Shown: positions 27,137 to 34,932 of the stretch, piece by piece
Position numbering within the stretch: position 1 is the stretch's first letter
Layout: each line of letters opens with the position of its first letter
Assembly (NCBI RefSeq): GCF_012034245.1
Contig: NZ_JAATEO010000011.1
Coordinates: forward strand, 1 to 64,000
DNA from: Micromonospora thermarum
GTDB lineage: Bacteria; Actinomycetota; Actinomycetes; Mycobacteriales; Micromonosporaceae
Direction of reading: 5' to 3'
DNA: 64,000 nt
Notes under the pieces: generated by a model
Seen by the model: only the letters and a program-made list of their open reading frames with translations
Told to the model about the DNA's origin: nothing
The model's database searches: none
Program-made: the position numbers and the translations under genes

Positions 27137-28549
27137 TCAGAGTGGGTTGTCCTCCAGAAGATCCGTCACCATGGCGGCGATCGGCGACCGCTCCGATCGG
27201 CTGAGCGTGACGTGCGCGAAGAGCGGATGGCCCTTCAGCGCCTCGATCACCGCGGTCACCCCGTCGTGCCGCCCGACCCGGAGGTTGTCCCGCTGGGCGA
27301 CGTCATGGGTCAGCACGACACGGGAGCCCTGGCCGATGCGGGACAGCACCGTCAGCAGCACGCCACGCTCCAGCGACTGCGCCTCGTCCACGATGACGAA
27401 GGCGTCGTGCAGGCTGCGCCCCCGGATGTGGGTCAACGGCAGCACCTCCAGCAGCCCGCGGGAGGTGACCTCATCGAGGACGTTCTCGTGGACCACGGCG
27501 CCGAGGGTGTCGAACACCGCCTGCGCCCACGGCGACATCTTCTCCGACTCCGAACCCGGCAGGTAGCCGAGCTCCTGGCCGCCGACCGCGTACAGCGGGC
27601 GGAACACGACCACCTTCTTATGCCGGCGGCGCTCCATCACCGCCTCCAGGCCGGCGCAGAGCGCCAGGGCGGACTTGCCGGTGCCGGCCCGGCCACCGAG
27701 CGACACGATGCCCACCGAGTCGTCCAGCAGCAGGTCCAGCGCGATCCGCTGCTCCGCGGAGCGGCCGTGGACGCCGAACGCCTCGCGGTCGCCCCGGACC
27801 AGCCGGACGGTCTTGTCGGGCAGCACCCGGCCGAGCGCCGAGCCGCGGGTGGAGTGCAGCACCAGACCGGTGTGGCAGGGCAGCCCGGCAGCCTCGTCCA
27901 CGTCCAGCGACTCACCCGCGTACAGGCGGCTGATCTGGTCCTCGGTCAGCTCCAGTTCGGACATCCCGGTCCAGGTGGGGTCGCTGGCCTGGCCGTGCCG
28001 GTACTCGTCGGCCCGCAGACCGACCGACGCCGCCTTGACGCGCAGCGGCATGTCCTTGCTGACCAGCGTGACCTCGCGCCCCTCGGAGGCGAGGTTCAGC
28101 GCGACGGACAGGATGCGGGCGTCGTTGGACTCGGTGCGGAACCCTGGGGGCAGCACCCCGTCGTCGGTGTGGTTCAGCTCGACGCGCAGCGTGCCGCCGT
28201 GGTCGTTGGCCGGCACCGGCCGGTCCAGCCGGCCGTGCCGCACCCGCAGATCGTCCAGCAGTCGCAGCGACTGGCGCGCGAACCAGCCCAGCTCCGGGTG
28301 GTGTCGCTTGCCTTCGAGTTCGGAGATGACCACCAGCGGGAGCACCACCTCGTGCTCGGCGAACCGGTGGAACGCCGCCGGGTCGGAGAGCAGCACCGAG
28401 GTGTCCAGGACGAACGCCTGGCCGGATGGTCGGGGCTCCTCGCTGCCGGCCGGGACGGCCGCGGGGCGGCGGCTCCGGGTGGCGCGGCGGGTCGTGGCAG
28501 TCGCGGCCGGGGTCTGGTCGACACCGGCGGTCGTACGGCGAGTCGTCAC
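27137..28549 (-). CDS. PIN-domain PhoH-like ATPase
   Basis: The 470-residue protein joins an N-terminal PIN ribonuclease domain ([11 protein letters not shown] near residue 45, [12 protein letters not shown], and later acidic residues) to a C-terminal PhoH ATPase. The ATPase shows Walker [14 protein letters not shown] (about 281), Walker [12 protein letters not shown] and [14 protein letters not shown]. Proteins of this PhoH2 type in mycobacteria unwind and cleave RNA. I chose GTG 28549 (VTTRRTTAG), which follows GGAG by 8 bases; an ATG-like frame start at 28573 would add eight residues. It stands alone with a long GC-rich leader upstream. Confidence 0.9.
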   Translation of the reverse strand: MTTRRTTAGVDQTPAATATTRRATRSRRPAAVPAGSEEPRPSGQAFVLDTSVLLSDPAAFHRFAEHEVVLPLVVISELEGKRHHPELGWFARQSLRLLDDLRVRHGRLDRPVPANDHGGTLRVELNHTDDGVLPPGFRTESNDARILSVALNLASEGREVTLVSKDMPLRVKAASVGLRADEYRHGQASDPTWTGMSELELTEDQISRLYAGESLDVDEAAGLPCHTGLVLHSTRGSALGRVLPDKTVRLVRGDREAFGVHGRSAEQRIALDLLLDDSVGIVSLGGRAGTGKSALALCAGLEAVMERRRHKKVVVFRPLYAVGGQELGYLPGSESEKMSPWAQAVFDTLGAVVHENVLDEVTSRGLLEVLPLTHIRGRSLHDAFVIVDEAQSLERGVLLTVLSRIGQGSRVVLTHDVAQRDNLRVGRHDGVTAVIEALKGHPLFAHVTLSRSERSPIAAMVTDLLEDNPL

Positions 28550-28828
28550 AGGCCTGCTCCGGCGGATGGGCACCCGCCATCCGCGTTCCGCCTCCTCCGG
28601 TGCCCGGGGACACGGGGTCGGATGCGGGCCCCGTGCGCGAGGTCGCAGATCCGGGCTTGCCGGCTGGCCCGGGACAACCCCGTGCCATGCCTAGACGCTA
28701 GCGGCGCCGGACCGTCCCGGCTAGAGGGCGACGTGGATCTTCCATCGACCGGCGGACGAACAGGGCCGGCAGGCGGCCGGTGTGGCGCGACGGGCGCCGG
28801 GGCGGGTCGCACCGGCCGCGCGGCGGAA

Positions 28829-28867
28829 CCGGCCGGGATGCATGCCCCCTGCGCGCATCCCGGCCGG
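28829..28867 (-). repeat. Perfect 13-base inverted repeat
   Basis: CCGGCCGGGATGC and GCATCCCGGCCGG flank a 13-base loop. It lies 280 bases upstream of phoH and could be a second terminator or a folded leader element. Confidence 0.55.
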
Positions 28868-28943
28868 CGGGGCCAGCGTCACCGGTCTGACCTGACCCCG
28901 ACGGTGCGTGTCCGCCGCGGACGACGCACCGCGCCCTCACGTA

Positions 28944-28976
28944 CCGGCCGACGGGTCTCGGGTCCCCGTCGGCCGG
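28944..28976 (-). terminator. Hairpin downstream of small membrane gene
   Basis: CCGGCCGACGGG and CCCGTCGGCCGG form a perfect 12-base stem with a 9-base loop, about 60 bases past the 29035 stop. Confidence 0.75.
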
Positions 28977-29034
28977 GCCTGGAGCGGTGTCCAGGAACGT
29001 TGCCGCGACACGGGCAACGCTCCCGGGCACCGCA

Positions 29035-29382
29035 CTAGCCGGTCCGTCGTACCAGCGTGCCGGTCGGGTGCCGCTCGGTGACCGGGGCGGCCGGCGTGGT
29101 GAACGACGAGCCGGTGTACGTGGTGCCCGGGCGGACCACCGTTCCGGTGACCCGGGTCCGGGCGGCGTTGTCGGGTGGTGGCGGCCCGGCGAGCGCGGAC
29201 GCGATGGCCGCCTGGGCGTCCCGCCGGCGCCGGTTCCAGGCACCCCGGTCACCGTCGAAGTAGCCCTGCCGGTATCCGAACCGGTAGCCGATCCGGTAGC
29301 TGAGCTGACCGTGCAGGCGCCCCGCGGCGTAACTGGTGGCCGCGAGGACGAGGACGAGGAAGACGGCGAGGAACGGACTCAT
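29035..29382 (-). CDS. Small single-pass membrane protein
   Basis: The 115-residue product starts with one membrane helix (MSPFLAVFLVLVLAATSYAAG), followed by a Tyr/Arg-rich stretch (GYRFGYRQGYFDGDRGAWNRRRRDAQAA) and a Thr-rich tail. I do not recognise the family. I picked this ATG because a normal membrane helix follows at once. It lies 31 bases after the stop of the next upstream gene and is probably cotranscribed with it. Confidence 0.65.
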   Translation of the reverse strand: MSPFLAVFLVLVLAATSYAAGRLHGQLSYRIGYRFGYRQGYFDGDRGAWNRRRRDAQAAIASALAGPPPPDNAARTRVTGTVVRPGTTYTGSSFTTPAAPVTERHPTGTLVRRTG

Positions 29383-29413
29383 CCGGCCGCTCCGGCGTGC
29401 CGTACCTGTGTGC

Positions 29414-29758
29414 TCATCGCTCCTCCGGCTCGGCCGGGGTGGGATCGACGACCAGCAGCCGGTCGAGGTCGTCGGTGCTGACCTCCTCCACCAGCTCGAC
29501 GCTGATCCGGCACCCGTCCAGCACGACCTCGGCCACCGACGCGCGGCGGATCTCGCCGCCGGCGTCGTAGACGCGCACGCTGAGTTCGGGGCAGCCGAGG
29601 TGGGTACGCCAGGCGTTCCACTCCGCGCGGTCGCCGACACTGAGGGAGAGGTAGCGGCAGCCCCGCGCCAGGTAGAGGCGCCAGGGTGCGCTCAGGCCGG
29701 CGGCGACACCGTCGGCGATCAGACCGAAGGCCTGCGCACGGGTGGCGAGTTCGGTCAC
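29414..29758 (-). CDS. Unknown cytoplasmic protein divergent from HTH regulator
   Basis: The 114-residue product (MTELATRAQAFGLIADGV...) has no signal or membrane segment and mixes helix and strand, with an acidic end (VDPTPAEPEER). I cannot name it. It is the first gene of a two-gene minus-strand unit and is divergent from a helix-turn-helix regulator across a 264-base, unusually AT-rich spacer. It may belong to that regulator's target set. Confidence 0.7.
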   Translation of the reverse strand: MTELATRAQAFGLIADGVAAGLSAPWRLYLARGCRYLSLSVGDRAEWNAWRTHLGCPELSVRVYDAGGEIRRASVAEVVLDGCRISVELVEEVSTDDLDRLLVVDPTPAEPEER

Positions 29759-30022
29759 CGTTCCCCCCTCGTGCCGGAGATGTCACGCATGTGAGCACTC
29801 ATCGTCTCCTGCACGTGACACACGGTAGGTTGTCCCATGGGCGTGACAGTATCAGCTTTTCGTCTGATTACCCCCGCACCAACGTTTATCTATTCTGCCC
29901 AGGTGACACCCCTCAGAAGTCGCCCCGGATCGTTTACCGGGAAACCGAATACGTCGTCACGTTCGCGTGACAAGCGCGTGCCGGGCGAGGCATTGACGAG
30001 CGGCTGGCCGTACGGTCACCGG
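29759..30022. promoter_or_regulatory. AT-rich divergent promoter region
   Basis: This spacer is clearly richer in A and T than its surroundings (for example around 29840-29910). It repeats GTGAC/GTCAC words many times. A 16-base hairpin or palindrome, GTCACG-TTCG-CGTGAC, lies at 29956-29971. TACGGT at 30011-30016 is 6 bases before the regulator's GTG, a leaderless-type promoter. Operators for the divergent pair are likely here. Confidence 0.55.
29956..29971. promoter_or_regulatory. Perfect palindrome, candidate operator
   Basis: GTCACG and CGTGAC pair perfectly around TTCG. The half-site word GTGAC recurs at several other places in the same spacer, which fits a regulator binding cooperatively. 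Confidence 0.5.
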
Positions 30023-30463
30023 GTGACCGAGACCGCCAACGCACGGAAGATCGCCTTCGCCACCTTCGTCCGCCGCGCCCTCGAGGAGGCACGTGCCACC
30101 CGAGCGTGGAGCGGGACCGAGGTCTCCCGGCGCACCGGCGTCTCCCGCCAGACGATCAACCGGTGGGTCCGGGGCGACTGGGCGAGCGACCCGGAAGCGG
30201 AACGCGTCGTGGCCTTCTGCGAGGGTCTGGGCCTCAACCCGGCGACCGCGTTCGCCGCGCTGGGCTGGGACCGGCGGGCCACCCCGCGGACCGCTCCGGC
30301 GCCGCCCCCGATGGACCCCGACGTGGAGGCGCTGCTGCGCCGGCTGGTCGACCCCAACGTGTCGGACGCGGAGAAGTTCCACATCCGCGAGACCATCCGC
30401 TACCTCGCATATCGCCCGACTCTCCCGGTCGACGTCCGAAAACGAGGTAAACAGGCCGGGTAG
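30023..30463 (+). CDS. XRE-type helix-turn-helix regulator
   Basis: The 146-residue product has a helix-turn-helix near the N-terminus (WSGTEVSRRTGVSRQTINRW, about residues 26-45) followed by AFCEGLGLNPATAFAALGW. That is the usual second half of an XRE/Cro-like domain used by actinomycete regulators. A short C-terminal helical region (about 95-135) may dimerise it. I chose GTG 30023, 7 bases past TACGGT; longer readings upstream are low in GC3. It is divergent from an unknown gene pair and is a good candidate to control it and itself. Confidence 0.82.
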   Translation: MTETANARKIAFATFVRRALEEARATRAWSGTEVSRRTGVSRQTINRWVRGDWASDPEAERVVAFCEGLGLNPATAFAALGWDRRATPRTAPAPPPMDPDVEALLRRLVDPNVSDAEKFHIRETIRYLAYRPTLPVDVRKRGKQAG

Positions 30464-30624
30464 TTCCTCAGATGGCGAAAGAACGGCTGGTCAGACTCAT
30501 TCGTTTCGCTCCGGGGCCGGATTCGGCGCGCTAGCGTCCGTATTCGTACTGCTTGGGCTCGTCGTCGGCGGGGGGACGGGACAAGGCCGAACCCAGCCCT
30601 GCGGGACAGAAGGAGGGTCTGTCC

Positions 30625-30978
30625 ATGACCCTGAAGTGGTTGGCAGTCATGGTCGCCACCGTGTCGCTGACACTGTGCCTGACCGGTAACGCCGTGATCC
30701 TGGCGGTGAACGGCGAGCAGCTTCCCCTGCTCGTCAATCTCGTCACGCTCACCGCCGCCGGCACCGCGGTCGTCCTGGCCGTCGTCGCCGAACTGCACGA
30801 CCGGCTCAACGACCGGGTCAGCGCGCTCACCGAGTTCCTGGTGGCCCGGCTCAACGAGATCGAAACCAGCACCGGCGACCGGAACAGTGGATTCGTGGAG
30901 GGGTACCTGCTCAGCCACAGCCAGGAGGCGGCCGTCGTTCCGTTCGGACGCCGGGGACGGGGAGCCGCCGAACGCTGA
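30625..30978 (+). CDS. Small two-helix membrane protein
   Basis: The 117-residue product has two membrane helices (about residues 4-30 and 37-58) and a cytoplasmic helical tail (ELHDRLNDRVSALTEFLVARLNEIE). It ends in a basic segment. The ATG is set by AAGGAGG at 30610-30616. I do not recognise the family. It follows the helix-turn-helix gene by 161 bases with no clear terminator, so readthrough is possible. Confidence 0.72.
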   Translation: MTLKWLAVMVATVSLTLCLTGNAVILAVNGEQLPLLVNLVTLTAAGTAVVLAVVAELHDRLNDRVSALTEFLVARLNEIETSTGDRNSGFVEGYLLSHSQEAAVVPFGRRGRGAAER

Positions 30979-31080
30979 CCCCGCACCCGCCGGCCCCACG
31001 CGGCCGCCCACCACGCGGCCGGGCGGAGGGGTACGTCACGGCCAGGAATGAGCCGCCATACCCGGGGTACGCTGTCGCGC

Positions 31081-31905
31081 GTGCCGCCGTTGAATGTGGG
31101 CAAGCAGCAGCCGAAGACTCCGTTGAACGCCGACCTGGCGTGGCGCACGACCGCCGCCCGGGTGGCTGGGACAGTCCTCTTCTTCGATTTCGACGGCACG
31201 GTGGCGCCGGTCGACGACGACCCGACCGCCGTCCAGCCGGCGCCGAAGGTGCTGACGGCCATCGAGGCACTCGCCCCCGTCGTACGCCGGGTGGCGATCG
31301 TCTCCGCGCGCCCGGTGGAGTTCCTCCGTGACCACCTCGGCGGGCTCGCCGGAGTCGACCTCTACGGCCTGTACGGGTTGGAGCACAGCCACTCCGGCGG
31401 GGAGACGGTGACCGAGCCGGCCGCGCTGCCCTGGGTGCCCACCATGGCGGACCTCGCCGACCAGGCCCGCGCCGAACTGCCCGCCGGCGCGCTCGTGGAG
31501 TACAAGCGACTCTCCGTGGCGCTGCACTGGCGTACCGCCCCCCACCTCGGCGCGACCGTGGAGGAGTGGGGCCGTGCCCGGGCCGAGCAGCTCGGCCTGC
31601 GCGTCCAGGCCGGCCGGATGGTCCTGGAGCTGAAGCCCCCCGTGGACCGCGACAAGGGCATGGTCATCGACGAGGTGGTCCGGGACGCCGAGGGCGCCTG
31701 GTACTTCGGCGACGACGTCTCCGACATCAAGGCCTTCGCGGCGCTGCGCGCCCGCGCCGCCGCCGACCCGCACTTCTTCGGCGTCTGTGTCGCCGTGTCG
31801 AACCCGGAGACCGGCCAGGAGGTTGCCGACGCCGCCGACCTCACGATCGACTCCCCCGCCGCCCTCGGCGACTTCCTCACCGACGCCGTCCGCCGGCTCA
31901 CCTGA
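31081..31905 (+). CDS. otsB: Trehalose-6-phosphate phosphatase (HAD family)
   Basis: OtsB converts trehalose-6-phosphate to trehalose, a compatible solute and cell envelope precursor. The 274-residue product shows HAD motif I (FFDFDGTVAPVDDDP, about 35-49), the SARPVEFLRD region, the KPPVDRDKGMVI lysine motif and YFGDDVSDIKAF with the magnesium-binding aspartates. I chose GTG 31081 because TACGCT is 7 bases before it; an ATG at 31048 would add 11 residues without family support. No trehalose synthase gene is nearby. Confidence 0.88.
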   Translation: MPPLNVGKQQPKTPLNADLAWRTTAARVAGTVLFFDFDGTVAPVDDDPTAVQPAPKVLTAIEALAPVVRRVAIVSARPVEFLRDHLGGLAGVDLYGLYGLEHSHSGGETVTEPAALPWVPTMADLADQARAELPAGALVEYKRLSVALHWRTAPHLGATVEEWGRARAEQLGLRVQAGRMVLELKPPVDRDKGMVIDEVVRDAEGAWYFGDDVSDIKAFAALRARAAADPHFFGVCVAVSNPETGQEVADAADLTIDSPAALGDFLTDAVRRLT

Positions 31906-31945
31906 CGACCCACCGCCCGAGCGCCCGGCGGACGCCGGGCCCGGG

Positions 31946-32719
31946 TCAGGCGCCGAAGCGCCGCTGGCGGTTGGCGTACGAGCGGAGCGCGCGCAGGAAG
32001 TCGACGCGGCGGAAGTCCGGCCAGTTGAGTTCGCAGAAGTAGAACTCCGAGTGCACGGACTGCCAGAGCATGAAGCCCGAGAGGCGCTGCTCGCCACTCG
32101 TCCGGATGATCAGATCCGGGTCGGGCAGCCCCCGGGTGTAGAGGTGCTCGGCGATGTGCTCGACGTCGAGCGCCTCGGCCAGCTGCTCGATGCTGGTGCC
32201 GGCCTTCGCGTGCTCGTGGAGCAGCGAGCGCACCGCGTCGGCGATCTCCCGCCGGCCGCCGTACCCCACCGCGATGTTGACCTGCGCGCCGCCGGTGCGC
32301 TCCCGGGTGCGCTCCTCGGCCGCCTTGAGCGCCGCCGCGTGGTGCGCCGGCAGCACGTCGAGAGCGCCGACCATGCGCAGCCGCCAGGGGTTGCCCTCCT
32401 CGGCCAGCTCGGTCGTCAGGTCCTCGATGATCTGGAGCAGCGGGTCCAGCTGGGCGGCCGGCCGGGAGAGGTTGTCGGTGGAGAGCAGCCACAGGGTCAC
32501 GTGCCCCACGCCGGCGGCGTCGCACCAGCGCAGCAGCTCCTTGATGCGCTCGGCGCCGACCCGGTGGCCGTCGTTCGGGTCGACGAAGCCCATCTCCCTG
32601 GCCCACCTGCGGTTGCCGTCGCACATGACGCCGACGTGCCGGGGCACCGGCTTGCCCGCGAGCTTGGCCGTGAGCCGGCGCTCGTACACCGAATAGACAA
32701 GATCCCGCAGAGTCATCAC
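31946..32719 (-). CDS. Cis-prenyltransferase (isoprenyl diphosphate synthase)
   Basis: The 257-residue product belongs to the UppS family, which adds isopentenyl units in cis to make polyprenyl diphosphates for cell wall lipid carriers. Motifs include MCDGNRRWAR (catalytic Asp about residue 34), LWLLSTDNLSR and IIRTSGEQRLSGF. The CDGNRRWAR and LLSTDNL variants resemble the mycobacterial short-chain Z-prenyl enzyme (Rv1086) more than decaprenyl synthase, so the product length is uncertain. The GTG at 32719 stands 6 bases past TACCCT, a leaderless pattern. A geranylgeranyl-reductase-like gene lies upstream in the same direction. Confidence 0.9.
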   Translation of the reverse strand: MMTLRDLVYSVYERRLTAKLAGKPVPRHVGVMCDGNRRWAREMGFVDPNDGHRVGAERIKELLRWCDAAGVGHVTLWLLSTDNLSRPAAQLDPLLQIIEDLTTELAEEGNPWRLRMVGALDVLPAHHAAALKAAEERTRERTGGAQVNIAVGYGGRREIADAVRSLLHEHAKAGTSIEQLAEALDVEHIAEHLYTRGLPDPDLIIRTSGEQRLSGFMLWQSVHSEFYFCELNWPDFRRVDFLRALRSYANRQRRFGA

Positions 32720-32747
32720 CTGCCAGGGTAGCGACCGGAGCGACGGA

Positions 32748-33914
32748 TCAGGTGACGGGATGCCGTTCCCGCGTCACGAGACCGCGGCCGATCAGGCCGA
32801 GCGTGCGGACATCCAGCCGGCCGTCGCCGAGCCCCAGCTCGACCACCGTCCGGTAGACCCGGTCGTCCCGGGTCGCCGCCCGGACCGCCGCGTCCACCAC
32901 CGGCCGCCGCCGTGCCAGCCAGGCCGCCACCGAGCTGTGCCGCAGGTGTACGCCGAGCCGGCGACGCAGCGCCTCGGTGTACCGCCGGGCCGCGTGCTCC
33001 GGCGCGCCGGCGGCCGCCGCACCCGCCAGCGCCCCGGAGAGCAGGGCGTAGAAGATCCCTTCCCCGGTGAACGGATTGATCAGTGAGAGCGCGTCGCCGG
33101 CCAGCACCACCCGCCCTCGCCCCGGCGCGGGTCGCCGGGTGGAGAGCGGCAGGTGGTGGGCACGCAGGTCGGTCACCGCAGCCGGGTCGGTGCCGGGCAG
33201 CAGCGCGCCGAGCCGCTCGACGAGATGGGCCCGGGTCAGCGGCTCGCCCCGCAGCACCTCCCCGTACCCGACGTTCGCGCGCCCGTCGCCGATCGGGAAC
33301 GACCAGGCGTACGCCGGCCAGCGCGGCGCCGACGTGACGATGAGCTGTTCGGGCGGGCCGGGCAGCGCGGGCGCGTAGCCCCGGAGGGCCAGGGCCAGGT
33401 GGCGGTCCGGGTTCGGGCGGTGCCCGAGGGCCCGCCGCACGACGGAGCCGGCACCGTCCGCGCCCACCACCGCACGCCCGGCGATCCGCCCGTCGAGCAC
33501 CACCCGGTCGGCCCGCACCTCGACCCGCCGGACCGCGTGCCGGCACAGCCGGGCGCCGGCCGCGACCGCCGCCGCGACCAACCGGGCGTCGAAGACCGTC
33601 CGGGGCACGGTGTACGCCGGCCGGGGCAGCGCCCGCGCCACCGCTCCGCCTCCCGGGCCGACCAGGCGCAGCGCCGGAAGCGGGGCGTAACCGGCCACCG
33701 CGTCCGGTACGCCCAACTCGTCGAGGACGTCGAGCGCGTGGGCGGCGATACCGTCCCCGCAGGGCTTGTCCCGGGGGAAGTCGGACTTGTCCACCAGGAG
33801 CACCCGCGCTCCCGCGCGCCGGGCCGCCAGCGCGGCGGCCGACCCGGCCGGCCCCGCACCGACCACGACCACGTCGAACTCGTCGTCCGTCCCGCCGCTG
33901 TTCGCCACGGACAC
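32748..33914 (-). CDS. Geranylgeranyl reductase family flavoprotein
   Basis: The 388-residue FAD enzyme has the nucleotide loop VVVVGAGPAGSAAALAARRAG near the N-terminus, DKSDFPRDKPCGDGI (the PCGGG-like family motif), VVGADGAGSVVRRAL, and LAGDALSLINPFTGEGIFYAL. Relatives saturate double bonds of isoprenoid chains, such as the menaquinone tail (MenJ) or archaeal-type lipids. The neighbouring cis-prenyltransferase supports an isoprenoid role. Several GTGs are possible; 33914 follows GGGAGA best. A large perfect inverted repeat lies 12 bases upstream of the start. Confidence 0.85.
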   Translation of the reverse strand: MSVANSGGTDDEFDVVVVGAGPAGSAAALAARRAGARVLLVDKSDFPRDKPCGDGIAAHALDVLDELGVPDAVAGYAPLPALRLVGPGGGAVARALPRPAYTVPRTVFDARLVAAAVAAGARLCRHAVRRVEVRADRVVLDGRIAGRAVVGADGAGSVVRRALGHRPNPDRHLALALRGYAPALPGPPEQLIVTSAPRWPAYAWSFPIGDGRANVGYGEVLRGEPLTRAHLVERLGALLPGTDPAAVTDLRAHHLPLSTRRPAPGRGRVVLAGDALSLINPFTGEGIFYALLSGALAGAAAAGAPEHAARRYTEALRRRLGVHLRHSSVAAWLARRRPVVDAAVRAATRDDRVYRTVVELGLGDGRLDVRTLGLIGRGLVTRERHPVT

Positions 33915-33925
33915 CACTCTCCCGG

Positions 33926-34000
33926 CCCCTTTGCTCTGCTTCAACGGACGCACCGGAAACCGGTCGGAAGTGTTGCGTGGGTTGAAGCAGAGCAAAGGGG
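33926..34000. repeat. Perfect 20-base inverted repeat
   Basis: CCCCTTTGCTCTGCTTCAAC (33926-33945) pairs perfectly with 33981-34000 around a 35-base loop, which itself holds CCGG-aaa-CCGG. It lies between the stop of the 34035 gene and the start of the flavoprotein gene. It could end transcription from the first or mask translation of the second. There is no T-run, and its length suggests a dispersed element. Confidence 0.75.
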
Positions 34001-34034
34001 GGTGAGGCGTTCCCGGAGGGTTCGGCGGGGGCCA

Positions 34035-34895
34035 TCAGGCCGGGGCGCCCTTGTCGGCGCGGGTCGCGCGGTGGAGGGCGTACAGGGTCAGGACAGCGGC
34101 GGCGACCAGCGGGCCCCCGTCCCGGACCAGTCCGTCGACGCCCAGCAGCCACCAGCACAGCGGCAGGTCGACGGCGAGGACGGCGAACGTGACCACGACA
34201 AGCAGGGTGCGGGCCCAGTGCTTGCCGCGCAGCAGGAAGGCGGTGCAGAACAGCACCGCGTAGCTGGTGACGATCCCTGCGGCGAACCAGAACAGCACTG
34301 CGGGCACCGCCGCCAACCGGCCGTCGAGCACCGCGCCGCCGGCGACCAGGGCGGGGACCAGCATGAGCGGGCTGTAGGTGAACGCGGCCACCCGCCCGGT
34401 GAGCAGCCAGCCGCTGACCTCCGGCCGGCGCGGCGGCAGCTCCTGCATCCGGACGCCGCGCCGGTCGATGACCAGCCGCGGCCGGTGCCGCACCAGGTGC
34501 CCGGCCAGCGCCGGTGAGCGGTACAGCAGCCACACGACAGCCGCGCAGAGCGTCGTGAGCAGCGCGAAGCCGAGCAGCCCGGGCAGGGGCGGCACGCCCT
34601 GGCGGGGCACGATCAGCCGCCCGACGGCGAAGACGGTGGTGACCGCGAGGATCAGCCCGAACGGTCGGGCGACGGTCCGGCCCCGCCGGACGTGCCCGAT
34701 GAGCAGGAGGAAGCCGAGCGAGCGCAGCAGCGCCCACCCGGTCCGGACAGCGAGACCGAAGCCCTGCTCCGGGGCGTACCAGAAATTGAGCAGCTCGACC
34801 ACGACGGTCCCGGCCGCCGTCACGGCGAGCAAGGTCGTGAGGGCCCGGACGGCGGACGGCCGCCGGACCTCGGTGGTCTCGGCGGCCGTCCTCAT
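34035..34895 (-). CDS. Polytopic membrane protein of unknown function
   Basis: The 286-residue product has about seven hydrophobic segments: for example ALTTLLAVTAAGTVVVELLNFWY near residue 17, then further helices at about 50, 75, 105, 175, 210 and 240. A basic cytoplasmic loop (RHRPRLVIDRRGVRMQELPPRRPEVSG) divides it. I do not recognise the family. The ATG at 34895 fits because the hydrophobic segments start soon after. It follows pckG on the same strand by 38 bases, so cotranscription is possible. Confidence 0.72.
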   Translation of the reverse strand: MRTAAETTEVRRPSAVRALTTLLAVTAAGTVVVELLNFWYAPEQGFGLAVRTGWALLRSLGFLLLIGHVRRGRTVARPFGLILAVTTVFAVGRLIVPRQGVPPLPGLLGFALLTTLCAAVVWLLYRSPALAGHLVRHRPRLVIDRRGVRMQELPPRRPEVSGWLLTGRVAAFTYSPLMLVPALVAGGAVLDGRLAAVPAVLFWFAAGIVTSYAVLFCTAFLLRGKHWARTLLVVVTFAVLAVDLPLCWWLLGVDGLVRDGGPLVAAAVLTLYALHRATRADKGAPA

Positions 34896-34932
34896 GGGAA
34901 CCCGTGGTGCCCCGCGGGTGCGGGAGTCACAC

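Larger units (their letters stand above)
28550..29034. other. 485-base gene-free stretch with hairpins
   Basis: The spacer lies upstream of phoH and downstream of the 29035 gene, both on the minus strand. It holds a perfect 13-base inverted repeat (28829-28867), a terminator-like stem (28944-28976) and GC-rich DNA. Open frames on either strand lack credible starts. It may contain a long phoH leader; I do not recognise a known riboswitch in it. Confidence 0.5.

Noticed and set aside
28698..29252. Minus-strand frame of 184 codons in the phoH upstream spacer
   Set aside because: Its sequence is Arg/Pro-rich with no motif and it runs out of frame through the small membrane gene.
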